Under the pieces are notes generated by a model. That model was given only the letters and a program-made list of their open reading frames with translations, was not told the DNA's origin and searched no databases. The position numbers and the translations under genes are program-made. Shown piece by piece: positions 1 to 8,729 of a stretch of DNA of 50,827 nucleotides (positions within the stretch are counted from its first letter, which is position 1; each line of letters begins with the position of its first letter). Source of the DNA: Chlamydiota bacterium (GTDB lineage Bacteria; Actinomycetota; Thermoleophilia; Solirubrobacterales; Solirubrobacteraceae); assembly GCA_903970125.1 (NCBI GenBank), contig CAJCHW010000212.1:1-50827 (forward strand), read 5' to 3'.

Positions 1-393
1 GTCGGTGCCATTCAGCGCCGTCTCGCCCCCCAGACGCTCGACGCGCTCGCGCAGCAACGCCAAGCGCTGGGCCAGCACGGCATTCTGGTCGGACAGGCGC
101 GAGATCGTAGTGGAGAAGTGCACGAGCATCACGAGCACGAACAAAAAAGCGATCGCGAACAGCGCGGACGGCGCGTAGTAGATCCCCACCGCGTGGGCGA
201 TGGTCGTCAGCAATCCCTGCCAGATGCCCAGCACAAGCACCGTGGCACCGGCCACCAGCCACAGGATCGCGTAACGCTCCATCAGGCGCTTGCGCCGGAC
301 GAGCTCGAAGATCAGACCACACATGATCAGCGCGAGCAGGATCACCTCGACGCGCTGACTGACCGGCGGCGTTAGGTGTGTGGCGACTGGCAT
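1..393 (-). CDS. DUF2304 family small membrane protein (C-terminus cut by window edge)
   Basis: Reading down from the ATG at 393 gives 131 codons with no stop before the window edge, so the 3' end is missing. Three hydrophobic segments (about residues 16-32, 41-58 and 72-91) are separated by short charged loops and followed by an Arg/Glu/Leu-rich stretch (LAQRLALLRERVERL) that looks like a coiled coil. This layout fits the DUF2304 family, small membrane proteins usually encoded beside dolichol-phosphate-mannose-type GT2 glycosyltransferases. The GT2 gene ends only 18 bases upstream on the same strand, so the two are probably co-transcribed. The biochemical role of DUF2304 is not established; helping the glycosyltransferase at the membrane is an inference. 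Confidence 0.75.
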   Translation of the reverse strand, partial: MPVATHLTPPVSQRVEVILLALIMCGLIFELVRRKRLMERYAILWLVAGATVLVLGIWQGLLTTIAHAVGIYYAPSALFAIAFLFVLVMLVHFSTTISRLSDQNAVLAQRLALLRERVERLGGETALNGTD

Positions 394-411
394 CGGCTCT
401 CCAATGGCTCC

Positions 412-1302
412 TCACGCAGGCTGGCGCTCGGCAAGCACGGCAGATTCGCCAGCGCTGGCGCCCACGTCCTCGGCGGCGCCCACGTCCTCGCCGGCACTCG
501 CGGGCGTCCCTGCGTCCGCAGGCAGGGAGGCGTCCGCGCGCGTGCCCGCCGGCGGACGCCTCCGGAAAAGCCCCACGAACACGGCCAGCAGGACCTTGAC
601 CATGTAGTAGATGGACTGGGTCGAGGAGATCGCGGACGTGCCCGTGACGCGCGGGCGCATCTCGACGGGGATCTCGCAGCTGCGGAGCCGATGTGCGTGC
701 ATCAGCAGGATCGCCTCGATCTCGGGGTAGTCGTGCGGGTAGTCGCGCGCGAAAAGTTCGATCCCCCGCCGATCGGTCATTCGGAAGCCCGAGGTGGGAT
801 CGGTGACCCGGCGGCCCGTGATCGCCGAGACCACCCACGCGAAGATGCGGATACCCACCCGGCGCGCAGCAGAGGAGCGGTAGCCCTCGCCGGAGGGATC
901 CAGGAAGCGCGAACCCGTGACCATGTTCAGCCCCGGATCGGCCTCCATGCACGCCACCAACGTTGCCATGTGCGCGGGGTCGTGCTGCCCGTCCCCATCG
1001 ACCTGGACCGCCAGATCATAGTTGTGGTCAAGCGCGTACATATACCCCGCTTGCATCGCGCCGCCGATCCCAACGTTGAAGGGCATGCGCACAACTGCGG
1101 CGCCTGCTGCCCGTGCACGCTCCGCAGTCGCGTCGCTGGAGCCGTCGTCGATGACCACGACATCGAAACCCGGAGCCGAGTCATGGATCGCGGCAACCGT
1201 GCTGCCAACGGCACCCTCCTCGTTGTAAGCAGGCACGATCGCGAGCCTATGGTCGAGCCTGCGGCTCGTGGTGCTGTCGTGGCTTTGAGCCTGGTCGTGC
1301 AC
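412..1302 (-). CDS. GT2 family glycosyltransferase (polyprenyl-phosphate sugar transferase type)
   Basis: This 296-residue protein has a GT-A nucleotide-sugar fold: N-terminal VPAYNEEG, then VVVIDDGSSDAT, the metal-binding region AVQVDGDGQHDP, and SGFRMTDR. A hydrophobic segment follows (YYMVKVLLAVFVGLF), then a Pro/Ala-rich low-complexity tail. Family knowledge points to transfer of a sugar from a nucleotide donor to a polyprenyl phosphate or surface glycan at the inner face of the membrane. I chose the GTG at 1302 because GGGAG lies about six bases upstream and the conserved domain begins about 20 residues later; the frame stays open further upstream but there overlaps the divergent epimerase gene. 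It is followed closely by the DUF2304 gene. Donor and acceptor cannot be read from the sequence. Confidence 0.88.
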   Translation of the reverse strand: MHDQAQSHDSTTSRRLDHRLAIVPAYNEEGAVGSTVAAIHDSAPGFDVVVIDDGSSDATAERARAAGAAVVRMPFNVGIGGAMQAGYMYALDHNYDLAVQVDGDGQHDPAHMATLVACMEADPGLNMVTGSRFLDPSGEGYRSSAARRVGIRIFAWVVSAITGRRVTDPTSGFRMTDRRGIELFARDYPHDYPEIEAILLMHAHRLRSCEIPVEMRPRVTGTSAISSTQSIYYMVKVLLAVFVGLFRRRPPAGTRADASLPADAGTPASAGEDVGAAEDVGASAGESAVLAERQPA

Positions 1303-1359
1303 AGCTGCTCCCGGAAACAGTTGCTTTGATCTCAGTGGCAACAAACACGATACCCACCC

Positions 1360-2496
1360 GTGGCGGTGCGGGCGCGGTCCGGCGGTAAGCTGCCATGCAC
1401 CGTGGACGCGCCAAATGACCCTGTAAACGGCGCTGCATCGCGTCCCAACGGCTTGGCGGCCGAGGCGCCACGGACCGGCGAATTGATCCTGGTGGCCGGC
1501 GGTGCCGGCTACATCGGCTGCGTGCTCGTGCCGCGGCTGCTCGCGCGTGGCTATCGCGTGCGCGTGCTCGACCGCCTCTTGTTCGGCGAGCAGCCAATGG
1601 CCGACTTCCGCGACCGGATCGAGCTCGTCGAGGCCGATGTGCGCGCCGTCCCCCCGGACGCATTCGATGATGTCGATGGCGTCATCAACCTCTCGGGCCT
1701 CTCCAACGATCCCACCGCCGAGTACGACCCCGAGGCCAACTGGCAGATGAACGCAATCGCCTCCGAGGCCCTGGGCGAGGAGTGCGTTCGGCGCGACATC
1801 AAGCGCCTTGTGTTCGCCTCGTCGTGCTCGCTTTACGACGGCCTGCCCCCGGGCATCCACGGCGAGGATGCGCCCGTGCAGCCGCACGCCGCGTACGCCA
1901 CATCCAAGCGCTACGCCGAGCAGGCGCTGATGCGGCTCACCTCCGAGGGCCTGTGCCCCGTGATCCTGCGAAACGGCACCGTCTACGGCTTCAGCCCGCG
2001 GATGCGCTTTGACCTCGTGGTCAACACGTTCGTCAAGGATGCCCTGCTGGCCGGGCATCTGCAGCTGCACGGAGGCGGGTGGATGTGGCGGCCGCTCGTC
2101 GATATCGGCGACTGCGCCGACGCCATGATCGCCGCCTATGAGGCGCCCGCGGACCTCGTTGCAGGCGAGATCTTCAACGTCGTGCACTCCAACTACCAGA
2201 TCCGCGAGCTCGCGATGATAGTGGCCGGCTCGGTTCAGCTCACGGGCCGCGCGGTGGCGCTGGAGGAGGTGCCCCAGCCCACGCTCACCCGCAACTACGA
2301 GTGCGCCAACGCCAAGCTGTCGACAACGCTGGGGTTCATCCCCAGCCGCTCGGTGCTTGAGTCCGTTTCTGACCTGCTTGAGCGGATCGCGCCGGGCGAC
2401 CCAGCCCTGTTGAACGATCCCCGCTGCTACAACATCCGCTGGCTGCAGCTGTCAAACGGCGTGGCTTTGGAGCCGGAGTCATCCCCCGTCCTGTGA
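1360..2496 (+). CDS. NAD-dependent epimerase/dehydratase (extended SDR)
   Basis: The 378-residue product is an extended short-chain dehydrogenase/reductase acting on nucleotide sugars. The NAD-binding GGAGYIG sits near residue 47. The Ser of SSCSLYDG and the YATSK motif supply the catalytic Ser/Tyr/Lys set. The Rossmann motif lies unusually far in, so translation may begin at a later start such as the GTG at 1402 rather than the GTG at 1360. It heads a plus-strand run with rmlD (48-base gap) and rmlC, which suggests a role in making a deoxysugar precursor. It does not carry the TDExYG signature of RmlB, so I do not call it dTDP-glucose 4,6-dehydratase. The exact substrate is unknown. Confidence 0.8.
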   Translation: MAVRARSGGKLPCTVDAPNDPVNGAASRPNGLAAEAPRTGELILVAGGAGYIGCVLVPRLLARGYRVRVLDRLLFGEQPMADFRDRIELVEADVRAVPPDAFDDVDGVINLSGLSNDPTAEYDPEANWQMNAIASEALGEECVRRDIKRLVFASSCSLYDGLPPGIHGEDAPVQPHAAYATSKRYAEQALMRLTSEGLCPVILRNGTVYGFSPRMRFDLVVNTFVKDALLAGHLQLHGGGWMWRPLVDIGDCADAMIAAYEAPADLVAGEIFNVVHSNYQIRELAMIVAGSVQLTGRAVALEEVPQPTLTRNYECANAKLSTTLGFIPSRSVLESVSDLLERIAPGDPALLNDPRCYNIRWLQLSNGVALEPESSPVL

Positions 2497-2544
2497 GCCC
2501 GCAGCAGACGTGAGCCGGCGGAGGGTCCTTCATCGGGCGCGGTC

Positions 2545-3474
2545 ATGCGTGCGCTGATCACCGGCGCAGCCGGCCAACTCGGCACCGATCTCGTGGCGCT
2601 GCTGGGAGACCAGGCGCACGCGTACAGCCACTCAGAGCTCGACATCTCAAGCGACTCGGCAGTCGCGCGCGCGTTTGCCGAGACCGAGCCTGAGGTCGTG
2701 ATCAACTGCGCCGCCTTCCACAACCTGGACGTTTGCGAGCGTGAGCCCGCCAACGCTTTCGCGATCAACGTCGAGGCGGTGCGCCGGCTTGCGGGCCAGG
2801 GAGTGCCTCTCGTGCACGTGTCCACCAACTACGTCTTCGACGGTCGTCGCCCCGAGCCCTACGGCGAGGACGACCTGCCTGCGCCACGGTCGATCTACGC
2901 CGTCTCCAAGCTTGCCGGCGAGTACGCGGCGCTTGCGTACGGGCGCAACGCCCTGGTCGTGCGCACCGCGGGGCTGTACGGACTGTCCGGCAACGCCAGC
3001 AAGGGCGGCAATTTCGTCCAACGCGTGCTCGCTCGCGTGCGCGCGGGCAGCGAGTTGAGCGTGGTCGACGACCAACGCCTCCAGCCGACCTACACCGCCG
3101 ACCTGGCGTCGGCGATCCTGGAGGCGATCGAGGCCAAAGCGCAGGGCATAATCCACCTGACTGCCGGCGGTGCCTGTTCATGGTGGGAGTTCACGCGCGC
3201 AATCATGTCTCACGCTGGACTTGAGGTAGAGGTCGTGCGGGCAAAGACGGTGAACGCGCCGGGGGGCGTCGACAGGCCCCTCAACGGTGTGCTCGCACGC
3301 CCCCGCGCCGACTCGCTGGGGCTTTCACCGCTGCGCTCCTGGGACGAGGCGCTGGCGGACTACATCGATACAGCCGGCCTCGCAAGGGCCCCAGCCTCGC
3401 AAGGGCCCCAGCCAACTGACCAGGCAGCCGACCCAGCCAGTCGACCCAGGCAACTGACCGATTCAACTCAGTAA
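2545..3474 (+). CDS. rmlD: dTDP-4-dehydrorhamnose reductase
   Basis: This 309-residue protein catalyses the last step of dTDP-L-rhamnose synthesis, the NAD(P)H reduction of dTDP-4-keto-L-rhamnose. It starts directly with the cofactor-binding GAAGQLG. STNYVFDG and the catalytic YAVSK follow, then the RTAGLYG segment typical of RmlD. The conserved domain ends near residue 275. The last 30 or so residues are a Pro/Gln/Ala-rich tail encoded by short repeats, including a 17-base tandem duplication. rmlC starts 15 bases downstream, so the two are almost certainly co-transcribed. RmlA and a clear RmlB are not in the window and presumably lie elsewhere. Confidence 0.9.
   Translation: MRALITGAAGQLGTDLVALLGDQAHAYSHSELDISSDSAVARAFAETEPEVVINCAAFHNLDVCEREPANAFAINVEAVRRLAGQGVPLVHVSTNYVFDGRRPEPYGEDDLPAPRSIYAVSKLAGEYAALAYGRNALVVRTAGLYGLSGNASKGGNFVQRVLARVRAGSELSVVDDQRLQPTYTADLASAILEAIEAKAQGIIHLTAGGACSWWEFTRAIMSHAGLEVEVVRAKTVNAPGGVDRPLNGVLARPRADSLGLSPLRSWDEALADYIDTAGLARAPASQGPQPTDQAADPASRPRQLTDSTQ
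3377..3410 (+). repeat. 17-bp perfect tandem duplication in the rmlD tail
   Basis: GCCTCGCAAGGGCCCCA occurs twice in a row (3377-3393 and 3394-3410) within the low-complexity 3' end of rmlD. Because 17 is not a multiple of three, each copy is read in a different frame. Gain or loss of a copy would change the C-terminal tail. Confidence 0.9.
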
Positions 3475-3489
3475 AGGAGACCACACCGC

Positions 3490-4056
3490 ATGCAACGGCT
3501 CGACACCAGGCTGCAAGGCCCGATTTTGCTTGCCCCGCGCGTCTTCGGCGACGAGCGCGGCTTTTTCTGTGAGACCTTCCGGCGCAACGTCTACGCGGAG
3601 CTGGGCATCGGCGAGGAGATGGTCCAGGACAACCACTCGCGCTCGGGCAAGGGGATCCTGCGCGGCATGCACTTCCAGATCGGCAAGGGCGTGGCCAAGC
3701 TCGTGCGCTGTGGCCGTGGCGCGATCTACGACGTCGTGGTCGATGTGCGCCGCGGCTCGCCCACGTTCGGCCAGTGGGAGGGCTTTGAGCTCAACGAGGA
3801 CAACATGCACGTGCTCTATTGCCCCGTCGGATTCGCGCACGGCTTCTGCACGCTCTCAGACGTCGCCGACGTGCTCTACAAGCAGAGTGGCTACTACGCA
3901 GAGGAGACCGAGCGCGGCATCGCCTACGACGACCCCGATGTGGCGATCCAGTGGCCACTGGCACTGGATGCCGTGACCGTCTCCGCGCGCGACGCCCAAG
4001 CGCCGCGACTGGCCGAGATCGCCGACTCGCTGCCGTTTGACTACGCGCCGCTGTAG
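3490..4056 (+). CDS. rmlC: dTDP-4-dehydrorhamnose 3,5-epimerase
   Basis: This 188-residue cupin-fold enzyme epimerises C3 and C5 of dTDP-4-keto-6-deoxyglucose, the step before RmlD. The RmlC hallmarks are present: DERGFFCETF, QDNHSRSGKGILRGMHFQ with the catalytic His, and the FAHGFCTLSD segment. The ATG at 3490 is preceded by AAAGGAG at a good distance. All twelve glutamates are encoded by GAG, the usual habit of this chromosome. The last 16 bases overlap the 3' end of the convergent epimerase gene. Length matches the family, and its place directly after rmlD supports the call. Confidence 0.95.
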   Translation: MQRLDTRLQGPILLAPRVFGDERGFFCETFRRNVYAELGIGEEMVQDNHSRSGKGILRGMHFQIGKGVAKLVRCGRGAIYDVVVDVRRGSPTFGQWEGFELNEDNMHVLYCPVGFAHGFCTLSDVADVLYKQSGYYAEETERGIAYDDPDVAIQWPLALDAVTVSARDAQAPRLAEIADSLPFDYAPL

Positions 4057-4988
4057 GACGAATAGGTGGCCGCGAGCCCCTCTCCCAGGCGCGTCGCAGG
4101 CGCCCAGCCGAGTGCGCTGCGCAGACGTGAGGAGTCCAGGCAGCTGCGCGTCAGCTCACCTGGGCGCAGGGGCTCAAAGACCCTCTCCACTCGCGCCGGC
4201 GCGAGCCCTTGGAGCGTGTCGAGCAGGTCCAGCACGGAGCTTTCCTCGCCTGTGCCCACGTTGAACGTGGTCAGCGAGGCGTCGCTGGGCGCTGCGGCCG
4301 TCACGGCAAGCACAAAGGCGCGTGCGACGTCGGCGACATAGATGTAGTCGCGCGTCTGGTGCCCGTCGCCGAAAACCGTGACCGGCTCCCCACGCCTGAG
4401 CCTTTCGCTGAAGATCGCCACCACGCCGGCCTCGCCGTGGGGATTCTGGCGTGGCCCGTAGACATTGCCAAGGCGCAGGACCACGTTTCCGAGGCCGTGC
4501 AGGCTTCCCCAGGTGCGCACGTATGCCTCGCCGGCAAGCTTGGAGGCGCCGTAAGGCGACAGCGGTTCGGCCCACGTGGACTCCGCGCTTGGCCGCAGGG
4601 CGTGCTCGCCGTAAAGCGCACCGCCCGTGGACGCGAACACCACAGGCGCCCCATGATCCTTGGCCAGATCGACGACGTTGAACGTGCCGACCACGTTCAC
4701 CGAGAGGTCGTGCGCGGGGTCCTTGACGGACGCAGTCACACTCGCCTGTGCCGCCAGGTGGCAGACCGCGGTGGGGCTGAACGCGCCAAAGAGGTCGGCC
4801 AGCGCCTGCCTGTCGACGATGTCTGTCTGCTTGAAACTCGCGCCTTGAGGCACGTTCGCTGGATCGCCGGCCGAGAGGTCGTCGACCACGAGCACCTCGT
4901 CGCCGCATGCCAGGAACGCTTCGGCAACGTGTGAGCCGATAAACCCTGCGCCGCCGGTAACCAAAACGCGCCGTGATTCATCGACCAT
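4041..4988 (-). CDS. UDP-glucose 4-epimerase-like NAD-dependent epimerase
   Basis: This extended SDR (315 residues from the chosen ATG) opens with [13 protein letters not shown], the NAD-binding glycine motif. It has HLAAQASV, a serine/threonine region [10 protein letters not shown], the catalytic YGASK, and the NVYGPRQ and [10 protein letters not shown] motifs of the GalE/WbpP group. Its likely job is inversion at C4 (or a related change) of a UDP-sugar for surface polysaccharide. A GTG at 5055-5057 would add 23 residues; I prefer the ATG at 4986-4988 because the Rossmann motif then begins at the usual distance. Its 3' end overlaps rmlC tail to tail by 16 bases. GalE itself is one possibility; the precise sugar cannot be told. 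Confidence 0.83.
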   Translation of the reverse strand: MVDESRRVLVTGGAGFIGSHVAEAFLACGDEVLVVDDLSAGDPANVPQGASFKQTDIVDRQALADLFGAFSPTAVCHLAAQASVTASVKDPAHDLSVNVVGTFNVVDLAKDHGAPVVFASTGGALYGEHALRPSAESTWAEPLSPYGASKLAGEAYVRTWGSLHGLGNVVLRLGNVYGPRQNPHGEAGVVAIFSERLRRGEPVTVFGDGHQTRDYIYVADVARAFVLAVTAAAPSDASLTTFNVGTGEESSVLDLLDTLQGLAPARVERVFEPLRPGELTRSCLDSSRLRSALGWAPATRLGEGLAATYSSYSGA

Positions 4989-5089
4989 GGCGCTGTCCCG
5001 CGCGCTCAAAACGACCTCAAGGTCCTGCTGCTTGGGTCGCGGGCGGGCATCGGCCACAAGCTACCAACCGGCGATGGGGAGCGACCCGC

Positions 5090-5133
5090 GGTGGTCCCGT
5101 GGTGGCCCCACGATGGCCCCATGGTGGCCCCGC
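5090..5133. repeat. Four 11-bp tandem units between two divergent epimerase genes
   Basis: Four successive 11-base units of the form GRTGGYCCCRY (5090-5100, 5101-5111, 5112-5122, 5123-5133) lie between the divergent starts at 4988 and 5181. They differ from one another at only a few positions. A role as repeated binding sites is possible; simple replication slippage is the plain alternative. Confidence 0.7.
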
Positions 5134-5180
5134 GGCGAGTCCGGGAGCGGGCTGCGATCGGTTACACTGCCGCCCGGCTG

Positions 5181-6260
5181 ATGGCAGTCGCGATCGTCAC
5201 AGGGTCCGGCGGGTTGATCGGCTCGGAGTCCGTGCGCTTCTTTGCCGCACAGGGCTTTGAGGTGATCGGCATCGAGAACGATATGCGCGCCCGCTTCTTC
5301 GGCCCCGAGGCGTCCACGGCACACGTGTCGCAGCGCCTGGCGCGCGAGGTTGACGGGTTTCACTCAGAACCCATCGACGTCCGCGACCGCGACGACGTGG
5401 ATGCGCTTTTGGCGCGCCATGGCAGCCGCATCGAGCTGATCGTGCACACCGCTGCCCAGCCGTCGCACGACTGGGCGGCATCGGACCCCGAGACCGACTT
5501 CACGGTCAACGCCAATGGCACCCTGAACATGCTGCAGGCGGCGCGCGCCCACGCGCCGGACGCGACATTCATCTTCACCTCCACCAACAAGGTCTACGGG
5601 GATCGGCCGAACTTCCTGCCCCTGCAGGAGCTCGACACGCGGCTCGACCTCCCCACCGACCATCACTGGTATGCGGGGATCGATACGGAGATGTCCATTG
5701 ACACCACCACGCACTCGCTGTTCGGAGTGTCCAAGGTCGCCGCAGACCTGCTCGTGCAGGAGTACGGGCGCTACTTCGGGATGCCAACGGTGTGCTTTCG
5801 CGGTGGCTGCCTGACGGGGCCCCAGCACGCCGGCGCGCAGCTGCACGGGTTCCTCTCCTACCTGATGCGGTGCACGGTGACGGGCGCCCCGTACACGGTC
5901 TTCGGCTACGGCGCCAAGCAAGTCCGCGACAACATCCACGCCGCAGATGTGGTGCGGGCGTTCGCGGCCTTTCACGCAAACCCCAGCGCCGCAGCCGTCT
6001 ACAACCTCGGGGGCGGCCGCGACTGCAGCGTCTCCATGCTCGAGGCGATCGCCGCATGCGAGGCGATCGCTGGCCGAGCGCTCGACTACAGGGTCTCCGA
6101 GCGGGCGCGCGTGGGCGATCACCGCTGGTGGATCAGCGACCTGTCGGCGTTCCAGCGCGACTTCCCGCAGTGGCAGCTGACGTTCGACATCGACGCCGTG
6201 CTGCACGACATCTACGAGCACAACGCCGAGGCCTGGACGGCGCAGTCCACACTCGCTTAG
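5181..6260 (+). CDS. CDP-paratose 2-epimerase-like NAD-dependent epimerase
   Basis: This 359-residue extended SDR starts with the NAD-binding TGSGGLIG. It carries the TSTNKVYGD and [20 protein letters not shown] segments, the [19 protein letters not shown] loop, and the [10 protein letters not shown] motif. That combination is characteristic of CDP-paratose 2-epimerases (tyvelose epimerases), which invert C2 of a CDP-dideoxyhexose, and of close relatives. The catalytic Tyr of YxxxK appears as Phe-Gly-Val-Ser-Lys (FGVSK), as in that subgroup. The ATG at 5181 places the Rossmann motif at residue 7; the frame runs open upstream but lies there in the GC-rich repeats. A TACACT box lies 12 bases before the ATG. 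No CDP-paratose synthase is seen here, so the substrate is inferred. Confidence 0.8.
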   Translation: MAVAIVTGSGGLIGSESVRFFAAQGFEVIGIENDMRARFFGPEASTAHVSQRLAREVDGFHSEPIDVRDRDDVDALLARHGSRIELIVHTAAQPSHDWAASDPETDFTVNANGTLNMLQAARAHAPDATFIFTSTNKVYGDRPNFLPLQELDTRLDLPTDHHWYAGIDTEMSIDTTTHSLFGVSKVAADLLVQEYGRYFGMPTVCFRGGCLTGPQHAGAQLHGFLSYLMRCTVTGAPYTVFGYGAKQVRDNIHAADVVRAFAAFHANPSAAAVYNLGGGRDCSVSMLEAIAACEAIAGRALDYRVSERARVGDHRWWISDLSAFQRDFPQWQLTFDIDAVLHDIYEHNAEAWTAQSTLA

Positions 6261-7759
6261 GCCGCCGGCTGGTCGTGGCGACCCAGCCATCTGCCCAGAT
6301 TGATCGCGTCGTGGATCTCCTTGGGGATCAGGCCAAGCAGCTGGCCGGCCCCCAGAAAGAGCAGGCCGGACAACGCGGCGGCGGCGAGGTCGGGCAGGCC
6401 GGGCACGACCAGTGCCACGCTGCCAACGGCGGCCGCTGCAATCAGCCGGCCCACGAACGCGGCTGACACCATCACCCTCCCGGCCGCCCGCGACAGCCGC
6501 CAGTAGATCAGGCAAGCGAGCAGCAGCTCGCCCAGGACGCTGGCCTCGGCGCCACCGATCGCCTTGTACGCAGGCACAAGCACGGCCGCGAACACCGCCA
6601 CCCCCACGAGCGCAATCGCGTTCGTGACAATCAGCTCGCGCTGGCGACCGAGCGCAAGCAGCGACGCCGCCCAGATCTGATCCAAGGCCAAAAACACCAA
6701 CGTGCCGACCTGGATGCGCAGCACCGCACCGGCCGAGCGGAAGGCGTGTCCCCCAATCAGCACCATCACGGGCTCGGCGGCACGGACGGTGACGAGCACG
6801 AGCAGCACCCCCGCAATCAGCGTGGCCTCGCCCAACCCCTGCACAGCGGCCCGCAGTCGAGCGATGTCGTCCCGCGCCGCCGCAGTCAGCAGTGGCAGCG
6901 CCACGCCGGCGACGAGGATGGGCATGATCACCAGGCTTTCCGTGGCCCGAAGCGATCCGCCGAAGTAGCCGGTCTGCTGCGCGCTCGAGATCAACGACAT
7001 GAGCACGATCACCAGCCGGAAGTAGAGCTGCGCCAGGGTCAGCGCCGCGGCCATTGGCAACGCCGTTGCCATCAGCATCCGCTGCTCGCCGCGATCGAAC
7101 CTAGGCAGGATGAATGCGTGCGGGCCGGCGGCAAAGGGCACGAGCGCCATCACTGCGAGCGCCCCCGCGATGAGTACTGCGAAGAAGGGCGTCAAGCCGG
7201 CTCCCAGCACGACCAACAGCGCCACGCCGGTCAGGCCAACCACCTGGCGCACGAAATCCAGCACAGCGGGCCAGACGTTGCGCAGTTCCACGGTCAGACG
7301 CAACACGAGCACGTTCGCCAGCGCATAGATCAGGACACCCATGCCGGCAAGTGCGGTGCCGACGACCATGCGCGTGGGATAGCCGGCGACTGCGGCGAAG
7401 CCCACGCTCAGCGACACCATCACGGGCATCACCACCAGCTTCTGTCCCAGGATGTTCGCGACGAGCCCGCGGTCGTGTGCACCACGCAGCGCCAGTTCGC
7501 GGCTGGCGGCGACGTTGAGGCCGCCGTCGCCCACAAAGGTCGGGATCGCGAGGATCGACAGCACGGTCACGTAGCGACCCGATTCCGCTACGCCGAGATG
7601 GCGCAGCAGCAACGTCGCCGTGCCCAGCCCCAGCACAATGCCTGCGCCACTTGACGCGAGCCGCCAGACGCTGCCGCGGATTACCTTCGCGCCGGCAGTT
7701 GCCGCGGTCAGTACGTCCTCGGCCGGCGCGCCATCGGCGTCCGAGACGGCAGCACTCAT
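6257..7759 (-). CDS. Polysaccharide biosynthesis flippase-like membrane protein (Wzx/MATE-like)
   Basis: This 500-residue protein is almost wholly hydrophobic. About twelve or more membrane segments can be counted from residue 25 onwards, separated by short Arg-containing loops. The first helix with [20 protein letters not shown] and the repeat-like halves are typical of the oligosaccharide/lipid flippase superfamily. It probably moves undecaprenyl-linked glycan across the membrane. It has GAGGA about eight bases before the ATG. Its TAA and the TAG of the convergent epimerase share the tetramer TTAG at 6257-6260. The position beside sugar-nucleotide genes supports the role; family assignment rests on topology rather than a signature motif. 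Confidence 0.75.
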   Translation of the reverse strand: MSAAVSDADGAPAEDVLTAATAGAKVIRGSVWRLASSGAGIVLGLGTATLLLRHLGVAESGRYVTVLSILAIPTFVGDGGLNVAASRELALRGAHDRGLVANILGQKLVVMPVMVSLSVGFAAVAGYPTRMVVGTALAGMGVLIYALANVLVLRLTVELRNVWPAVLDFVRQVVGLTGVALLVVLGAGLTPFFAVLIAGALAVMALVPFAAGPHAFILPRFDRGEQRMLMATALPMAAALTLAQLYFRLVIVLMSLISSAQQTGYFGGSLRATESLVIMPILVAGVALPLLTAAARDDIARLRAAVQGLGEATLIAGVLLVLVTVRAAEPVMVLIGGHAFRSAGAVLRIQVGTLVFLALDQIWAASLLALGRQRELIVTNAIALVGVAVFAAVLVPAYKAIGGAEASVLGELLLACLIYWRLSRAAGRVMVSAAFVGRLIAAAAVGSVALVVPGLPDLAAAALSGLLFLGAGQLLGLIPKEIHDAINLGRWLGRHDQPAA

Positions 7760-7868
7760 GTCAGCAATCCTCGCACGGCCGCGCGCGCGCCGCGATCAGC
7801 GACGATGCGACTGCCGGCGCCTGTCACCGCCACGATGGCCGAGTGTTTTCAGCGGCGATCGCGCTCGC

Positions 7869-8516
7869 TCACAGCACCACTGCGCGCTGCTCCAAGTGCG
7901 CAGCAACCTTGCGCTTGACGCGTTGAAGCGCGTTGTCCACGGTCTTGGTTGCGCATCCCAGGGCAGCGGAGATCTGCTCGTAGGAGTCCCCATCGAGGTA
8001 GAGCGACAGCACGCGGCTCTCCAGCTCGGACAGGACACTGGACAGGCACTCCACCAACGCGCGCAGCTCTTCCGAGGAGACCACCTGCGTCAGCGGTTCC
8101 TGGGTGCTCGGCCCCGGCAGCAGCTGATCCAGCGTCACCGGGTCATCGCCGGAGGCCGCCGGAGTGGAGGAGAACGAGACGTACTGGTTCAGGGGCTGGT
8201 GCTTGTTGCGCGTGGCCGTCTTGACCGCCGTGATGATCTGGCGCGTGATGCACAGCTCCGCGAAGTTGCGAAAGCTCGACTCACGGTCCGTGCGGTAGTC
8301 ACGGACGGCCTTGTACAGACCCACCAGGCCCTCCTGGATGAGATCTTCCGAGTCGCCCCCAGCCAAGAAGTACGACGAGGCCTTCAGACGCACGAAGCTG
8401 TGATACCGGCACACAAGCTGATCGCGCGCTCCGTTATCTCCCTGTTTGGCCAAGGCCACCAGGAATCCATCATCGACCTTAACTTCACGTCGAGTGTTAA
8501 GCAATGATCGTGCCAC
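7869..8516 (-). CDS. sigH: SigH-like RNA polymerase sigma-70 family factor
   Basis: The 215-residue product has sigma region 2 (DLIQEGLVGLYKAVRDY and FRNFAELCITRQI), a linker, and region 4 with SELESRVLSLYLDG and a helix-turn-helix YEQISAALGCATKTVDNALQR. Length and region-2 wording match the Bacillus SigH (Spo0H) type rather than a short ECF factor. The GTG at 8516 is preceded by AAAGGA at about eight bases. It follows cysS on the same strand, as sigH does downstream of cysS in Firmicutes, though the intervening rlmB and yacP genes are missing. A 12-base palindrome lies upstream. The stimulus and regulon are unknown. The sigH name is by resemblance and position. Confidence 0.85.
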   Translation of the reverse strand: MARSLLNTRREVKVDDGFLVALAKQGDNGARDQLVCRYHSFVRLKASSYFLAGGDSEDLIQEGLVGLYKAVRDYRTDRESSFRNFAELCITRQIITAVKTATRNKHQPLNQYVSFSSTPAASGDDPVTLDQLLPGPSTQEPLTQVVSSEELRALVECLSSVLSELESRVLSLYLDGDSYEQISAALGCATKTVDNALQRVKRKVAAHLEQRAVVL

Positions 8517-8612
8517 GAGCCGATCCTTTCTGGGTATCCACAGGGTCCGCACAGGGACCTGAAGAGCCCTCAAATCGCTCAGTGGCGCACACCTCCCCTG
8601 GCGCCAACGCTG

Positions 8613-8624
8613 AGGTTTAAACCT
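8613..8624. promoter_or_regulatory. 12-bp perfect palindrome upstream of the sigma factor gene
   Basis: AGGTTTAAACCT is a perfect palindrome about 97 bases upstream of the sigma gene start, in the 213-base gap below cysS. It is flanked by a wider inverted pair CTGAG/CTCAG. Such a site could bind a dimeric regulator. AT-rich sequence is rare in this window, which makes it stand out. Function is unproven. Confidence 0.35.
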
Positions 8625-8729
8625 AAAGCTCAGGGTTATGTAATGGGCACCCTTGCACACGCACCGGACGTTGTCAAGGCCTTCAACAAAGCCTTCATCA
8701 CGACCGGCGTTCTGCCGCTTTGCAGGCAG

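Noticed and set aside
376-1329. Long plus-strand open frame opposite the GT2 glycosyltransferase gene
   Set aside because: It has an Arg/His-rich composition with no domain, and lies entirely antisense to a gene with clear GT2 motifs; GC-rich DNA commonly leaves such shadow frames open.
1303-2187. Upstream extension of the GT2 frame
   Set aside because: The conserved domain and a ribosome-binding site place the start at 1302; further upstream the frame runs antisense to an epimerase gene.
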